64,000 nt of DNA from Comamonas sp. lk (lineage in GTDB: Bacteria; Pseudomonadota; Gammaproteobacteria; Burkholderiales; Burkholderiaceae_C): assembly GCA_945925985.1 (NCBI GenBank), contig CAMELV010000012.1, positions 45,107 through 109,106 on the forward strand, in the 5' to 3' direction. Below, one piece after another: positions 51,158-59,796 of this stretch (the first letter of the stretch is position 1; every line of letters starts with the position of its first letter). The position numbers and the translations under genes were made by a program. Under the pieces are notes generated by a model. It was given only the letters and a program-made list of their open reading frames with translations. It did not search any database and was not told the DNA's origin.

Positions 51158-51484
51158 ATGGCTAAGAAATTTACAGAACTGCGTGCGGGGATGACCCAGG
51201 CCGCACGCGAGAAAGCTGATGGCATGGCCAGGCAGATGTTGGCTGAAATGCCTCTTAACGAACTGCGCCAAGCCCGTGGCCTGTCGCAAAAGATGTTGGC
51301 CGAAGTGCTCCATGTGCAGCAGCCGTCGATCGCAAAGATCGAAAAACGAACCGATATGTACCTGTCCACCCTGCGTAGCCACATCGAGGCCATGGGCGGC
51401 GAACTGGATGTGATCGCCCGGTTTCCAGACGGGTCAGTAAAGATCAACAACTTTACCGATCTGGGCGCTGCCACCCCGCTCTGA
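51158..51484 (+). CDS. HigA-like XRE antitoxin (toxin gene lost)
   Basis: 108 residues. The helix-turn-helix is in LNELRQARGLSQKMLAEVLHV (about residues 32-52), followed by QQPSIAKIEKRTDMYLSTLRSHIEAMGG, a HigA pattern. GAAGGAG precedes the ATG. The expected upstream higB is present only as a C-terminal stub, so this antitoxin appears to be an orphan. Confidence 0.85.
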   Translation: MAKKFTELRAGMTQAAREKADGMARQMLAEMPLNELRQARGLSQKMLAEVLHVQQPSIAKIEKRTDMYLSTLRSHIEAMGGELDVIARFPDGSVKINNFTDLGAATPL

Positions 51485-51536
51485 TGACGGGCAGGTGGCC
51501 TGTCTGAGCTGAGTCCGGGAAAATAGTGTAAAAACA

Positions 51537-51600
51537 GGCTGCAGGCCCCGTATTCATTGATTAGTCTGCTATTATTTTGGTAGCATCATCACCTTTACAA
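51537..51600. repeat. Direct repeat f flanking the brnA region
   Basis: Shares CCCGTATTCA, TGATTAGT/TGATAAGT, and ATTATTTTG(G/A)TAGCAT with 52083-52145. It belongs to the AGT-TTGCTATTATTTTGATAGC family of repeats common in Comamonadaceae intergenic DNA. Confidence 0.6.
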
Positions 51601-51717
51601 CCGCCTCACCGTCCCGGCCCGCAGCCGCCCCACCACCGCGGTGGGAAAGTAATGGGCCGACAACACAAATGGAGAGCCTCTGCCTGAGGGCGCACACTAT
51701 TTGCCGGGCAAAGACGG

Positions 51718-51990
51718 CTAGCCCAGGCGCCCAGCCAATTGCAACGACGCGCGCAAGGTGTCGTTGATGCGGGTTTGCCAGCCGTCGCCGCTGGCACGCA
51801 AGGCGGCCAGCACATCGGCATCAAGGCGGATTTTGATGGGCGTCTTGGTCACAGAGGCCTTGGGCCGACCTCGGCGCACCAGTGTCTCGCCATTAAACAG
51901 ATCGGCTTTTCGGAAGAACTCTTCTGTCAACGCGGGTGCGTCGTCCGGATCAGTCCCGGTACTGAGCGTAGAAGCTTTTTTCGCGTTCAT
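51718..51990 (-). CDS. BrnA-like antitoxin (orphan)
   Basis: 90 residues. The BrnA signature is RLDADVLAALRASGDGWQTRIND (in part, about residues 55-77), a ribbon-helix-helix fold, preceded by the Arg/Pro linker RRGRPKAS. BrnA normally follows brnT and neutralises that RNase. Here only a C-terminal brnT stub remains upstream. The region is flanked by direct repeats at 51537 and 52083. Confidence 0.82.
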   Translation of the reverse strand: MNAKKASTLSTGTDPDDAPALTEEFFRKADLFNGETLVRRGRPKASVTKTPIKIRLDADVLAALRASGDGWQTRINDTLRASLQLAGRLG

Positions 51991-52027
51991 TGGCTTTCCT
52001 CATGCTGATGATGCGGCGCACCGAGCA
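51950..52027 (-). pseudogene. BrnT toxin, C-terminal stub
   Basis: Minus-strand frame overlapping the brnA start, reading CSVRRIISMRKANEREKSFY before its stop at 51950. This matches the C-terminal strand and helix of BrnT (RIIS.R.A...E...Y). The N-terminal two thirds, with the catalytic core, are absent. Confidence 0.5.
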
Positions 52028-52082
52028 GGCCTGCATCGGGTCTGAGTCGGCGAACCAAGACCCGCTACAGTAATTCCAAACC

Positions 52083-52145
52083 GGCTGTATGTCCCGTATT
52101 CACTGATAAGTTTGCAATTATTTTGATAGCATTTAAGATGCACAA
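52083..52145. repeat. Direct repeat g flanking the brnA region
   Basis: Partner of the repeat at 51537-51600, in the same orientation and about 546 bp away. The broken brnT stub ends 55 bp from it. Confidence 0.6.
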
Positions 52146-52196
52146 GCCCAGGTAATCAAGCCGCTTCAATCATCAAAGCGACGAGGAATCCGGCCC

Positions 52197-53693
52197 TCAG
52201 CCGCCCGCCCTGCGCCGCTGCAGCCATCGCGGCACCACCAGCACCGCTACGATCACCACCAGCAATGTGAGCGACATTGGCCGCTGTAAAAACACCATGG
52301 CGCTGCCCTCGCCAATGGAGATGGCGTTGCGCAACTGGGCCTCGGCCAAGGGGCCCAAAATCATGCCGACCACGACAGGGGCCGTGGGGAAGCTGAAGCG
52401 CCGCATGATGAGCCCGAGCACGCCGATGGCGTAGAGCAAAAACAAGTCAAACGCGCTCTGCCGCATGCCGTAGGCGCCCACGGTGGCAAAGATCAGAATG
52501 CCGGCATACAGCTGCGGCTTGGGCACCTTGAGCAGTTTGACCCACAGGCCCACCAGCGGCAGGTTCAACACCAGCAACATCACATTGCCAATATAGAGCG
52601 AGGCAATCAGCGCCCAGACCAGCGCGGATGCACTGCTGAACAACTGCGGCCCGGGCTGGATACCGTAGTTTTGGAAGGCGCCCAGCAAAATGGCCGTGGT
52701 GTTGGAGGTGGGGATGCCCAGCGTTAAGAGCGGGATCAGCGCGGCGGTGACGGTGGCGTTGTTGGCGGCCTCGGGGCCGGCCACGCCTTCAATGGCGCCG
52801 CGCGTGCCAAACTCGGCCTGGTGCTCGCCCTTGGCCAGCTTTTTCTCGGTGGCGTAGCTCAAAAAGGTGGGGATCTCAGTGCCCCCGGCCGGAATGCAGC
52901 CAAACGGTGCGCCAATGGCCGTGCCGCGCAGCCAGGCGGGTATAGAGCGGCGCCAGTCGCCGGCACTCATGGTCACACGGCTCATCTTGTTGGCGGTCTC
53001 GACCACCCTGCCCTCAAACAGCACGGCGTGCAGGGCCTCGGCCACGGCGAACAGGCCCACGGCCACCAGCACGATCTCGACCCCGTCCAGCAGCTCGGGT
53101 ACACCACCGGTGTAGCGCGCCTGGCCGGTGATTTGGTCCAACCCGACCAAGCCGGCCGCCAGCCCCACGAACAGAGCGGTGATACCCCGCACTGTGCTCT
53201 GGCCCAGCACCGCGCTCACGGTGGTAAAGGCCAGCAGCATCAGCATGAAGTACTCGGGCGGCCCCAGCTTGACGGCAAAGTCTGCCACCACCGGTGCAAA
53301 CAGCGTCACCAGCACGGTGGCAATGGTGCCAGCCACAAAGGAGCCGATGGCCGAGGTGGCCAGCGCAGCGCCGGCGCGGCCACTCTTGGCCATCTTGTTA
53401 CCCTCCATGGCCGTGACCATGCTGGCAGTCTCGCCCGGCGTGTTGAGCAAAATGGAGGTGGTGGAGCCACCGTACATGGCGCCGTAGTAGATGCCGGCAA
53501 AAAAGATCATGGAGGCGGTGGCCTCCACCTTGGCAGTAATAGGCAGCAGCATCGCCACGGCGGTGGCGGGGCCAATACCGGGCAGCACGCCCACGGCCGT
53601 GCCCAGCGCGCAGCCGACAAAGGCCCACAGCAGGTTGACCGGCGTGCCGGCCGTGACAAAGCCCTGCATCAGCTGGTTCCAGATGTCCATCAA
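52197..53693 (-). CDS. tctA: Tripartite tricarboxylate transporter permease TctA
   Basis: 498 residues with about 11-12 transmembrane helices, the large membrane subunit. Family signatures include [19 protein letters not shown] (about residues 37-55), [20 protein letters not shown] (about 68-87) and [15 protein letters not shown]. Imports tricarboxylates or related acids by a solute gradient, fed by TctC. It overlaps the tctB stop by 4 bp. Confidence 0.96.
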   Translation of the reverse strand: MMDIWNQLMQGFVTAGTPVNLLWAFVGCALGTAVGVLPGIGPATAVAMLLPITAKVEATASMIFFAGIYYGAMYGGSTTSILLNTPGETASMVTAMEGNKMAKSGRAGAALATSAIGSFVAGTIATVLVTLFAPVVADFAVKLGPPEYFMLMLLAFTTVSAVLGQSTVRGITALFVGLAAGLVGLDQITGQARYTGGVPELLDGVEIVLVAVGLFAVAEALHAVLFEGRVVETANKMSRVTMSAGDWRRSIPAWLRGTAIGAPFGCIPAGGTEIPTFLSYATEKKLAKGEHQAEFGTRGAIEGVAGPEAANNATVTAALIPLLTLGIPTSNTTAILLGAFQNYGIQPGPQLFSSASALVWALIASLYIGNVMLLVLNLPLVGLWVKLLKVPKPQLYAGILIFATVGAYGMRQSAFDLFLLYAIGVLGLIMRRFSFPTAPVVVGMILGPLAEAQLRNAISIGEGSAMVFLQRPMSLTLLVVIVAVLVVPRWLQRRRAGG

Positions 53694-54199
53694 AGCCAGC
53701 CGCTTTGTGTCAAGCCCGGAAGGCTGATGGCCAGAAACTTGGTGAACATCCAGTACACCGGCGCTGCGATCAGCAGGCCGGTGACCGTGTCAGTGACCCA
53801 GCTGCGCACGCCACCACCCTGCCCGGCCGCCAGACGCAGGCCGCGCGCGGCCAGAACAAAGCACAGGGCGCAGCTGAAGATGAAACCGATGGTGGTGATC
53901 AGTGCGGCATTGGCCAGCAAGCCGGCCGACATCCAGATAAAACCAGGCCAGTAAGGGCGGTCACCGACTACAGCGTCTTCCATGTTGCGAAAGCCTCCGC
54001 TGCGGGCCTCCCGCACCATGAAGCCGCCGCACAGCATCAACGCTGCTGCCACGACCCACGGCAAAAAATTAGGCCCGACGCCGGCGTAACCCGAGGCCGA
54101 GGGAATACTCAGCGCACCAAGCGCCATGGCCAACCCAATCAGGCCCACGCCGAGGCCAACCAGGGTCTGCAATGGATGGTTGTCAGTATCAGGCTTCAT
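53690..54199 (-). CDS. tctB: Tripartite tricarboxylate transporter small permease TctB
   Basis: 169 residues from the ATG at 54199; an upstream start at 54223 is possible. Four hydrophobic segments are visible (LVGLGVGLIGLAMALG, LPWVVAAALMLCGG, LANAALITTIGFIFSCAL, TVTGLLIAAPVYWMF). It has the size and pattern of TctB. The ATGA overlap with tctA shows translational coupling. Confidence 0.92.
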   Translation of the reverse strand: MKPDTDNHPLQTLVGLGVGLIGLAMALGALSIPSASGYAGVGPNFLPWVVAAALMLCGGFMVREARSGGFRNMEDAVVGDRPYWPGFIWMSAGLLANAALITTIGFIFSCALCFVLAARGLRLAAGQGGGVRSWVTDTVTGLLIAAPVYWMFTKFLAISLPGLTQSGWL

Positions 54200-54224
54200 G
54201 TGATTGTTCGCTCTGTTGCCCACC

Positions 54225-54310
54225 CGTCATTCCCGGCTACGCGCCTTCGTCATTCCCGGCTACGACCGGGAATCCAGGGGCCATGGGTCCCCAGTCAGCC
54301 TGGGGATGAC
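54225..54310. repeat. REP-like elements between tctC and tctB
   Basis: GTCATTCCCGGCTACG occurs twice, followed by CGACCGGGAATCC and GTCAGCCTGGGGATGAC. It interrupts the otherwise tight tctCBA unit, where it may form a hairpin that protects or attenuates the transcript. Confidence 0.65.
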
Positions 54311-54327
54311 GCAAAGCGACAAGCGGG

Positions 54328-55290
54328 TCAGATCATGCCGGCTTTGACCATGGTGGCGCGCAGGGAGGCGAAGTCGTTGTCGACGAAGTCTTCGAACTCC
54401 TGGCCGGACATGACGGCAGCCGTCCAGTTGTTTTTCTCCGAATCAGCGGCCCATGACTTGGACTTGGCGGCCTTGAGCAGCATGTCGGTCAGGGCTTTGC
54501 GCTGGGCGGCAGTGATGCCGGGGGCGCCGTAGACGCCGCGCCAGTTGCCGATCTCGACGTTGTAGCCCAGCTCCTTGAGCGTGGGGATGTTGATGCCTTT
54601 GAGGCGGGCACCCGAGGTCAGCGCCAGGGCCTTCATCTTGCCCGCGTTAATGTACTCAGAGAACTCGCTGTAGCCGCTGCCGCCCACAGTGACGTTACCG
54701 CCCAGAATGGCGGCAGTGGCCTCACCGCCGCCCCGGAAAGCCACGTAGTTGATCTTGGCCGGGTCCACACCCACCTCACGCGCGATCATGGCGGCGGCAA
54801 TGTGCTCTGTGGAGCCGCGTGAACCGCCGCCCCATTTGACGCTACCCGGGTCTTTTTTGAGCTGCTCGATCACTTCCTTCATGCTCTTAAAAGGCGAGTT
54901 GGCCGGCAGCACGAACACGTTGTATTCGCTGGTCAGGCGCACCAGCGGGGTGGCCACGCTCAGGGACACCGGTGGCTTGCCGGTGATGATGCCGCCCAGC
55001 ATGACCGCACCCATGATCATGATGGCGTTGGGGTCGCCCTTGCTGGCATTAACGAACTGGGCCAGGCCCAGGGCACCGGCAGCGCCGCCCTTGTTCTCGT
55101 AGGTCACGGTCTCGGCCACCTTGGCTTCGAGCAGGGCCTTGCCCAGGGCACGGCCAGTGCCGTCCCAGCCACCGCCCGGGTTGGCGGGGATCATCATCTT
55201 GACATTCATGCCAGCAGCCAAGGCGCTGATGGGCAGGCTGCTGCTGGCGGCCAAAACGGCCATGGACTTGAGAAAAGTATCGCGACGCAT
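54328..55290 (-). CDS. tctC: Periplasmic tricarboxylate-binding receptor TctC (Bug family)
   Basis: 320 residues from the ATG at 55290, preceded by CAGGAGA. The signal peptide is MRRDTFLKSMAVLAASSSLPISALA. The Bug fold shows MIPANPGGGWDGTGRAL (about residues 33-49) and the KWGGGSRGSTEHIAAAMIA segment. It captures the substrate in the periplasm and delivers it to TctAB. First gene of tctCBA. Confidence 0.95.
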   Translation of the reverse strand: MRRDTFLKSMAVLAASSSLPISALAAGMNVKMMIPANPGGGWDGTGRALGKALLEAKVAETVTYENKGGAAGALGLAQFVNASKGDPNAIMIMGAVMLGGIITGKPPVSLSVATPLVRLTSEYNVFVLPANSPFKSMKEVIEQLKKDPGSVKWGGGSRGSTEHIAAAMIAREVGVDPAKINYVAFRGGGEATAAILGGNVTVGGSGYSEFSEYINAGKMKALALTSGARLKGINIPTLKELGYNVEIGNWRGVYGAPGITAAQRKALTDMLLKAAKSKSWAADSEKNNWTAAVMSGQEFEDFVDNDFASLRATMVKAGMI

Positions 55291-55397
55291 CGAAGTCTCC
55301 TGTGGTTTAACGAACCCTGCGATGATGGTCCCGGTAGCTGTCAAATGGCTGTCCAAACCAGCCCTGCGACACTAGGGAAAACACCCATAAGGCACCG

Positions 55398-56612
55398 ATG
55401 ACCGATCCAATCCCCGCCGCTGGCAACACCCCCTTGGCGGCCATCCACTGGCTGGAAGACGGCGTGGCCTGCACGGCACGCTGGCGCTCCGAGCGCGGCG
55501 CGAGCGCACCCCAGAAGGTGGTGCTGGCCGACGACCGCACCACGGCGGATGTTGCCTACCGGCTTGCTTGCGAGGGCACCGGCTTGCTCTGGCGTGGTGA
55601 TTTTCAGAATGCACGCCAGTTGCTGCAAGCGCTGACCCGGCGCGCCGACAAATCAGCCGCCAAGCCGCGCAAGTCAACGCCTGAGGACCCAGCCGGCCGG
55701 GCCTTCCACCTGCACCGGCAGGCCCGGGCGCAGCGGGCCCGCGTGCTGGGCATGTTGCTGCTGCCATTTGGCGCCGACCACCAGATCACGCTGCGCCGTG
55801 CTCCGGACGCGCGCACGGCCTGCGCCCAGGCCTGGGGCGTCGCAGACAGCGAAGGAGTGGCTTGCGTGGCCTCCCTGCGTGACCTGTTGGGCATGACCAG
55901 CGCCTTTGAGTGGCGCAATAAGGGTGTAGAAGTCAAGGCCCTGGGGCCAGCACCCAACAACCGCGTGCACCCCCACTACGGCGTGTTTTCACCGCTGCGG
56001 GGCGAGTACGTCGAGTTGGTCGCCAGCACCGCCCTACCCCCAACGCCCGCTGGCCAGCCCTTGCTGGCTTTTGACATCGGCACCGGCAGCGGCGTGCTGG
56101 CGGCGGTGCTGGCCAGGCGCGGCGTGGCCCGGGTGGTGGCGACCGACCAGGACCCCCGGGCACTGGCCTGTGCCCGGGAGAACCTGGCCCAGTTGGGCGT
56201 GGCGGCTCAGGTTGAGGTGGTGCAGGCTGACCTGTTCCCACCTGGCCAGGCGAACTTGGTGGTGTGCAACCCGCCCTGGCTGCCGGCACGCGCCAGCGCA
56301 CCCATCGAACGCGCGGTATACGACGAAGACAGCCGGATGCTGCTCGGCTTTTTGGCCGGGTTGGCCGATCACCTGCTGCCAGGCGGAGAGGGCTGGCTGA
56401 TCATGTCTGATCTGGCCGAACATTTGGGCCTGCGCACCCGGGCCGAACTGCTGGCCGCCTTCGAGCAGCACGGGCTGATCGTGCTGGGCCGCCTGGAGAC
56501 CCAAGCCCAGCACCCCAAGGCCGCCGACCCCACCGACCCACTGCACGCCGCCCGCGCCGCCGAGCGCACCTCACTCTGGCGGCTAAGCAGCGGCATGGAT
56601 CCCCGGTCGTAG
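55398..56612 (+). CDS. Class I SAM-dependent methyltransferase (HemK/PrmC-like)
   Basis: 404 residues. The SAM-binding motif is LLAFDIGTGSGVLAAVLARRG (in part, about residues 222-242), then VVATDQDPRAL, and the catalytic-type NPPWLPA (about 292-298), which is used by methylases of N in planar groups. The N-terminal 200 residues are a separate, unassigned domain. The last residues (GMDPRS) are encoded by a REP-like element, so the C-terminus is altered. Substrate unknown. Confidence 0.85.
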   Translation: MTDPIPAAGNTPLAAIHWLEDGVACTARWRSERGASAPQKVVLADDRTTADVAYRLACEGTGLLWRGDFQNARQLLQALTRRADKSAAKPRKSTPEDPAGRAFHLHRQARAQRARVLGMLLLPFGADHQITLRRAPDARTACAQAWGVADSEGVACVASLRDLLGMTSAFEWRNKGVEVKALGPAPNNRVHPHYGVFSPLRGEYVELVASTALPPTPAGQPLLAFDIGTGSGVLAAVLARRGVARVVATDQDPRALACARENLAQLGVAAQVEVVQADLFPPGQANLVVCNPPWLPARASAPIERAVYDEDSRMLLGFLAGLADHLLPGGEGWLIMSDLAEHLGLRTRAELLAAFEQHGLIVLGRLETQAQHPKAADPTDPLHAARAAERTSLWRLSSGMDPRS

Positions 56613-56645
56613 CCGGGAATGACGGTGGGGTGGCCGGGAATGACG
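56594..56645. repeat. REP-like elements between methyltransferase and tctD
   Basis: GGATCCCCGGTCGTAGCCGGGAATGACGG followed by a second GGCCGGGAATGACGG. The first half supplies the stop codon of the methyltransferase gene. Confidence 0.75.
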
Positions 56646-56673
56646 GCAATCGGGCATGGTATGGTTTGAAACG

Positions 56674-57348
56674 ATGAAACTGTTGCTGGTAGAAGACGAC
56701 CCCGCGATGCGCACCACGTTGTTGCGGGCCTTGATGCGGCTGGGTTGGGCGGTGGACTGGTGTGCAGACGGCAGCGCTGCGCTGGCGCAGTGGCAGCAGT
56801 CCCGGCCCGACGTGGTGCTGCTGGACCTGAGCCTGCCGGGTCTGGATGGGCTGCACGTGTTGGCCCAGGCGCGCCAAAGCGGCTTGAGCACGCCGGTGCT
56901 GATCCTGACCGCGCGTGGCACGGTGGGCGACCGTATCCTGGGGCTGAACGCGGGCGCAGACGATTACCTGCCCAAACCCTTCGATCTGGATGAGCTCGAA
57001 GCCCGCGTCCGCGCTTTGCTGCGCCGCTCAGAAAATAGTGTCGAATTGGCCTCTAGCCCCCGTGGAATAGACCTCTTTAGCTATGATAAAGATAGCGGCG
57101 CCATTTACCACCAGGGCCAGGTGCTGGACTTACCGCCGCGCGAGCTGGCCTTGCTGCGCGCCCTGCTGGCCCGCCCTGGCCACGCTGTCAGCAAAGAGCG
57201 GCTGTTTGAGCTGGTGTTTCCTGATGCGATTGACGTGCAGTTTGAGGCGGTGGAGGTGGTGGTGTACCGGCTGCGTAAAAAGCTGCTGCCCACCGGCGCC
57301 ACCCTGATGACGCTGCGGGGTCTGGGCTATCTGCTGAAAACCGGCTGA
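56674..57348 (+). CDS. tctD: OmpR-family response regulator TctD
   Basis: 224 residues from the ATG at 56674; six codons upstream are open. The receiver domain has LLLVEDDP, the phospho-acceptor Asp in VVLLDLSLPG (about 51), Thr in LILTARG and Lys in YLPKPFD (about 101). The winged-helix DNA-binding domain ends LMTLRGLGYLLKTG. About residues 123-143 in the linker are encoded by a dispersed repeat. Overlap with tctE and nearness to tctCBA point to control of that transporter. Confidence 0.9.
   Translation: MKLLLVEDDPAMRTTLLRALMRLGWAVDWCADGSAALAQWQQSRPDVVLLDLSLPGLDGLHVLAQARQSGLSTPVLILTARGTVGDRILGLNAGADDYLPKPFDLDELEARVRALLRRSENSVELASSPRGIDLFSYDKDSGAIYHQGQVLDLPPRELALLRALLARPGHAVSKERLFELVFPDAIDVQFEAVEVVVYRLRKKLLPTGATLMTLRGLGYLLKTG
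57040..57105. repeat. Dispersed short repeat inside tctD, copy e
   Basis: GCCTCTAGCCCCCGTGG, then TTTAGCTATGATAAAGATAGC. It shares TAGCCCCCGTGG with the reverse complement of copy b. It is translated in the flexible linker between the two regulator domains. Confidence 0.6.
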
Positions 57349-58754
57349 TGGCGATCTCGCTGCGCCGTTACCTGCTGATCGGCATTTTGGCGCCGATCGG
57401 GCTGTTTATTGTGGTGGACACGCTCAGCCTGTACCGGCAGGCGCTGGCGGCCGTCAACACGGCCTATGACCGCACCTTGCTGGCCTCGGCCAAATCGATC
57501 GGGGAGCGCATTGAAGCCGTGGGCGATGGGGCTGAGGCACAACTGCGAACCACGGTGCCCTATGCCGCCCTGGAGGCGTTTGAGGCCGACAACCGCAGCC
57601 GCATGGTGTACCGCATCTCCAGCACCCAGGGAGAGTTGATTGACGGCTTCGCCACCCTGCCGATGTGGCGTGGTCAGCTGCCTGACCGCGGGCCCTACGC
57701 TGCGCTGGTGGATTTTTATGACGACCTGCACGAGGGCGAAGCGGTGCGGGTGGCCGTGCTCTTGCAGCCCGTGGCGATGGCACAGGCGCGCGTGATGGCG
57801 GTGGTACAGGTGGCCGAAACGCTGGAGTTGCGGCGCACGCTGGCGGGCCAGATCCTGCTCGACACGCTGTGGCGGCAGGCGGTGCTGGTCTCGGTGATCG
57901 CGCTGGTGGTGATCGTGGTGGTGCAGCGCGCCACCCGGCCAGTGCGCCGCCTGAGCCAGCAACTGCAGCAGCGCCCAGATGGCCAACTGGACCCCTTGCA
58001 AGCGGATGACGCGCCGCGCGAGCTGCTGCCACTGATTGACGCCACCAACAGCGTCATGGGCCGCCTGCAGCACCTGCTGGACCACCAAAAACGCTTTGTG
58101 CGCGACGCCTCGCACCAGTTGCGCACGCCGCTGGCCGTGCTCAAGGTGCAAGTGCAGTCGGCCCTGCGTGGTGATGTGGCGCCCACCCAGGCGCTGCAGG
58201 AGATCAGCGACACCGTGGACCGGGCGACCGTGCTGGCGAACCAAATGCTGTCTTTGGCGCGGGTGGCCCAGCTGCGCCAACAATCCCCAACGGCCAGTGC
58301 AGACTGGGCCCAAGTGCTGCGCGAGGTGGCGCTGGACCTGTCGCCGCTGCTGGCCGACCGCAACCTGGACTTTGAAATCACCACCTCAGCCACCCCAGTC
58401 CACACCCATGACTGGATGCTGCGCGAGCTCTCGCGCAACCTGCTGCACAACGCCATCAAGCACTGCCCACCTGGCGGCACCCTGCAAGTCACCCTGCACA
58501 GTGCAGACCAGCAGGCGCTGCTCTGCATCCGTGACAGCGGGCCAGGTATCAGCACTGAGCTGCGCGAGCGCCTGTTCCAGCCTTTTTCTGCCGGCGAGGC
58601 CCGCAGCGGCTCGGGCCTGGGGCTGGCGATCTGCAATGAGATCGTGCTGGCTCTGGGCGGCCGCATCAGCCTGGATAACCGGGTCAGCGATGGGCGTATC
58701 TGCGGGCTAGACACCACTGTGCAGCTGCCGCTGACGGACAATCATGCCGCATGA
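57348..58754 (+). CDS. tctE: Sensor histidine kinase TctE
   Basis: 468 residues. Two transmembrane segments (about residues 8-28 and 176-192) enclose a periplasmic TctE-type sensor domain. The H-box DASHQLRTPLAVL (about 250-262), N-box ELSRNLLHNAIKHC, and G boxes DSGPGIS and GSGLGLAIC follow. It begins within the tctD stop (TGATG) and its stop overlaps the glutathione peroxidase start by 4 bp. Confidence 0.92.
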   Translation: MAISLRRYLLIGILAPIGLFIVVDTLSLYRQALAAVNTAYDRTLLASAKSIGERIEAVGDGAEAQLRTTVPYAALEAFEADNRSRMVYRISSTQGELIDGFATLPMWRGQLPDRGPYAALVDFYDDLHEGEAVRVAVLLQPVAMAQARVMAVVQVAETLELRRTLAGQILLDTLWRQAVLVSVIALVVIVVVQRATRPVRRLSQQLQQRPDGQLDPLQADDAPRELLPLIDATNSVMGRLQHLLDHQKRFVRDASHQLRTPLAVLKVQVQSALRGDVAPTQALQEISDTVDRATVLANQMLSLARVAQLRQQSPTASADWAQVLREVALDLSPLLADRNLDFEITTSATPVHTHDWMLRELSRNLLHNAIKHCPPGGTLQVTLHSADQQALLCIRDSGPGISTELRERLFQPFSAGEARSGSGLGLAICNEIVLALGGRISLDNRVSDGRICGLDTTVQLPLTDNHAA

Positions 58755-59371
58755 ACACCCCGCTCTTGAATACCCTGCGCACCCTGCCACTGCCTCTTTC
58801 ACTGGCCCTGGCCCTGACCTGCAGCCTGCCCGCCTGGGCAGCTGCCCCGGCTGCCCCAGTTGCACCAACTCAACCCACTGCCACACCCGCCGCCAACTGC
58901 CCTGCCCTTTGGCAGCAACAGTTCAAACGGCTTCAGGACGAGGCGCCGCAAGCCCTGTGCCAATACGCGGGCAAAGTGGTGCTGGTGGTCAACACCGCCA
59001 GCTACTGCGGCTTCACCGGCCAGTACCAGGGGCTCGAAGCGCTGTACGCCCGCTACCAGGCACGCGGCCTGGTGGTGCTGGGCTTTCCGTCGAACGATTT
59101 TGGACAGCAGGAACCAGGCTCGGGCAAGGAGATTGCCGACTTTTGCTTCAACACCTATGGCGTCAAGTTCCCCATGTTCAGCAAGACCGTGGTGGTCGGC
59201 ACGGGCCGCAGCCCGCTGTATGCCGCGCTGGCCAAGGCCAGCGGTGAGGCACCGCAGTGGAACTTTCACAAGTACCTGGTAGACCGGCAGGGCCGCGTGG
59301 CTGGCAGCTTTGCCAGCAGCGTGAAGCCAGACGACAAGCGCCTGATGGCGGCGATCGAACGGGCACTGTGA
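58751..59371 (+). CDS. Secreted glutathione peroxidase-like protein
   Basis: 206 residues with a signal peptide (LPLSLALALTCSLPAWA, cleavage about residue 31) and an Ala/Pro/Thr linker. The peroxidase motifs are NTASYCGFTGQ (peroxidatic Cys about residue 86), FPSNDFGQQEPG with the catalytic Gln, and WNFHKYL with the Trp. It probably reduces peroxides in the periplasm with thioredoxin-like donors. It is translationally coupled to tctE and hslR by overlaps. Confidence 0.92.
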   Translation: MNTPLLNTLRTLPLPLSLALALTCSLPAWAAAPAAPVAPTQPTATPAANCPALWQQQFKRLQDEAPQALCQYAGKVVLVVNTASYCGFTGQYQGLEALYARYQARGLVVLGFPSNDFGQQEPGSGKEIADFCFNTYGVKFPMFSKTVVVGTGRSPLYAALAKASGEAPQWNFHKYLVDRQGRVAGSFASSVKPDDKRLMAAIERAL

Positions 59372-59784
59372 TGGAGCGCTTGCGCATCGACAAGTGGCTG
59401 TGGGCCGCGCGCTTTTACAAGACCCGCAGCCTGGCCTGCGACGAGATCGACAAGGGCCGGGTGGAGGTCAATGGCCTGGCCGTTAAGCCCGCGCGCGAGC
59501 TCAAAGTGGGCGACACGGTGCAACTGCGTAGCGGCGCCACCATCCGCACGGTGCTGGTACGGGCCATCAGTGACCGGCGCGGCGGCGCCCCCGTGGCGGC
59601 CCTGCTCTACACCGAGACCGCTGAATCAGTACAAGCCCGACTGGCCGCGGCCGAGCAGCGTCGCCTGGCGCCCGAGCCAGCGCTCAGCCTGGTGCATGGC
59701 CGACCGACCAAGCGGGACCGGCGCGAGGGCGAACAGGCCCGTGGCTGGGGCGACCGCTGGAGCGCCTCGATCGACGACGCGTGA
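59371..59784 (+). CDS. hslR: Ribosome-associated heat-shock protein Hsp15 (S4 domain)
   Basis: 137 residues starting MERLRIDKWLWAARFYKTRS, the S4 RNA-binding fold, with VEVNGLAVKPARELKVGD. A basic C-terminal tail follows (GRPTKRDRREGE). Hsp15 rescues stalled 50S subunits carrying peptidyl-tRNA. Its ATG overlaps the upstream stop (TGATG). Confidence 0.92.
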   Translation: MERLRIDKWLWAARFYKTRSLACDEIDKGRVEVNGLAVKPARELKVGDTVQLRSGATIRTVLVRAISDRRGGAPVAALLYTETAESVQARLAAAEQRRLAPEPALSLVHGRPTKRDRREGEQARGWGDRWSASIDDA

Positions 59785-59796
59785 ACCTACCGTGGG

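Noticed and set aside
52821..53954. 377-codon plus-strand frame antisense to tctA and tctB
   Set aside because: His/Gln-rich antisense shadow of two clear transporter genes.
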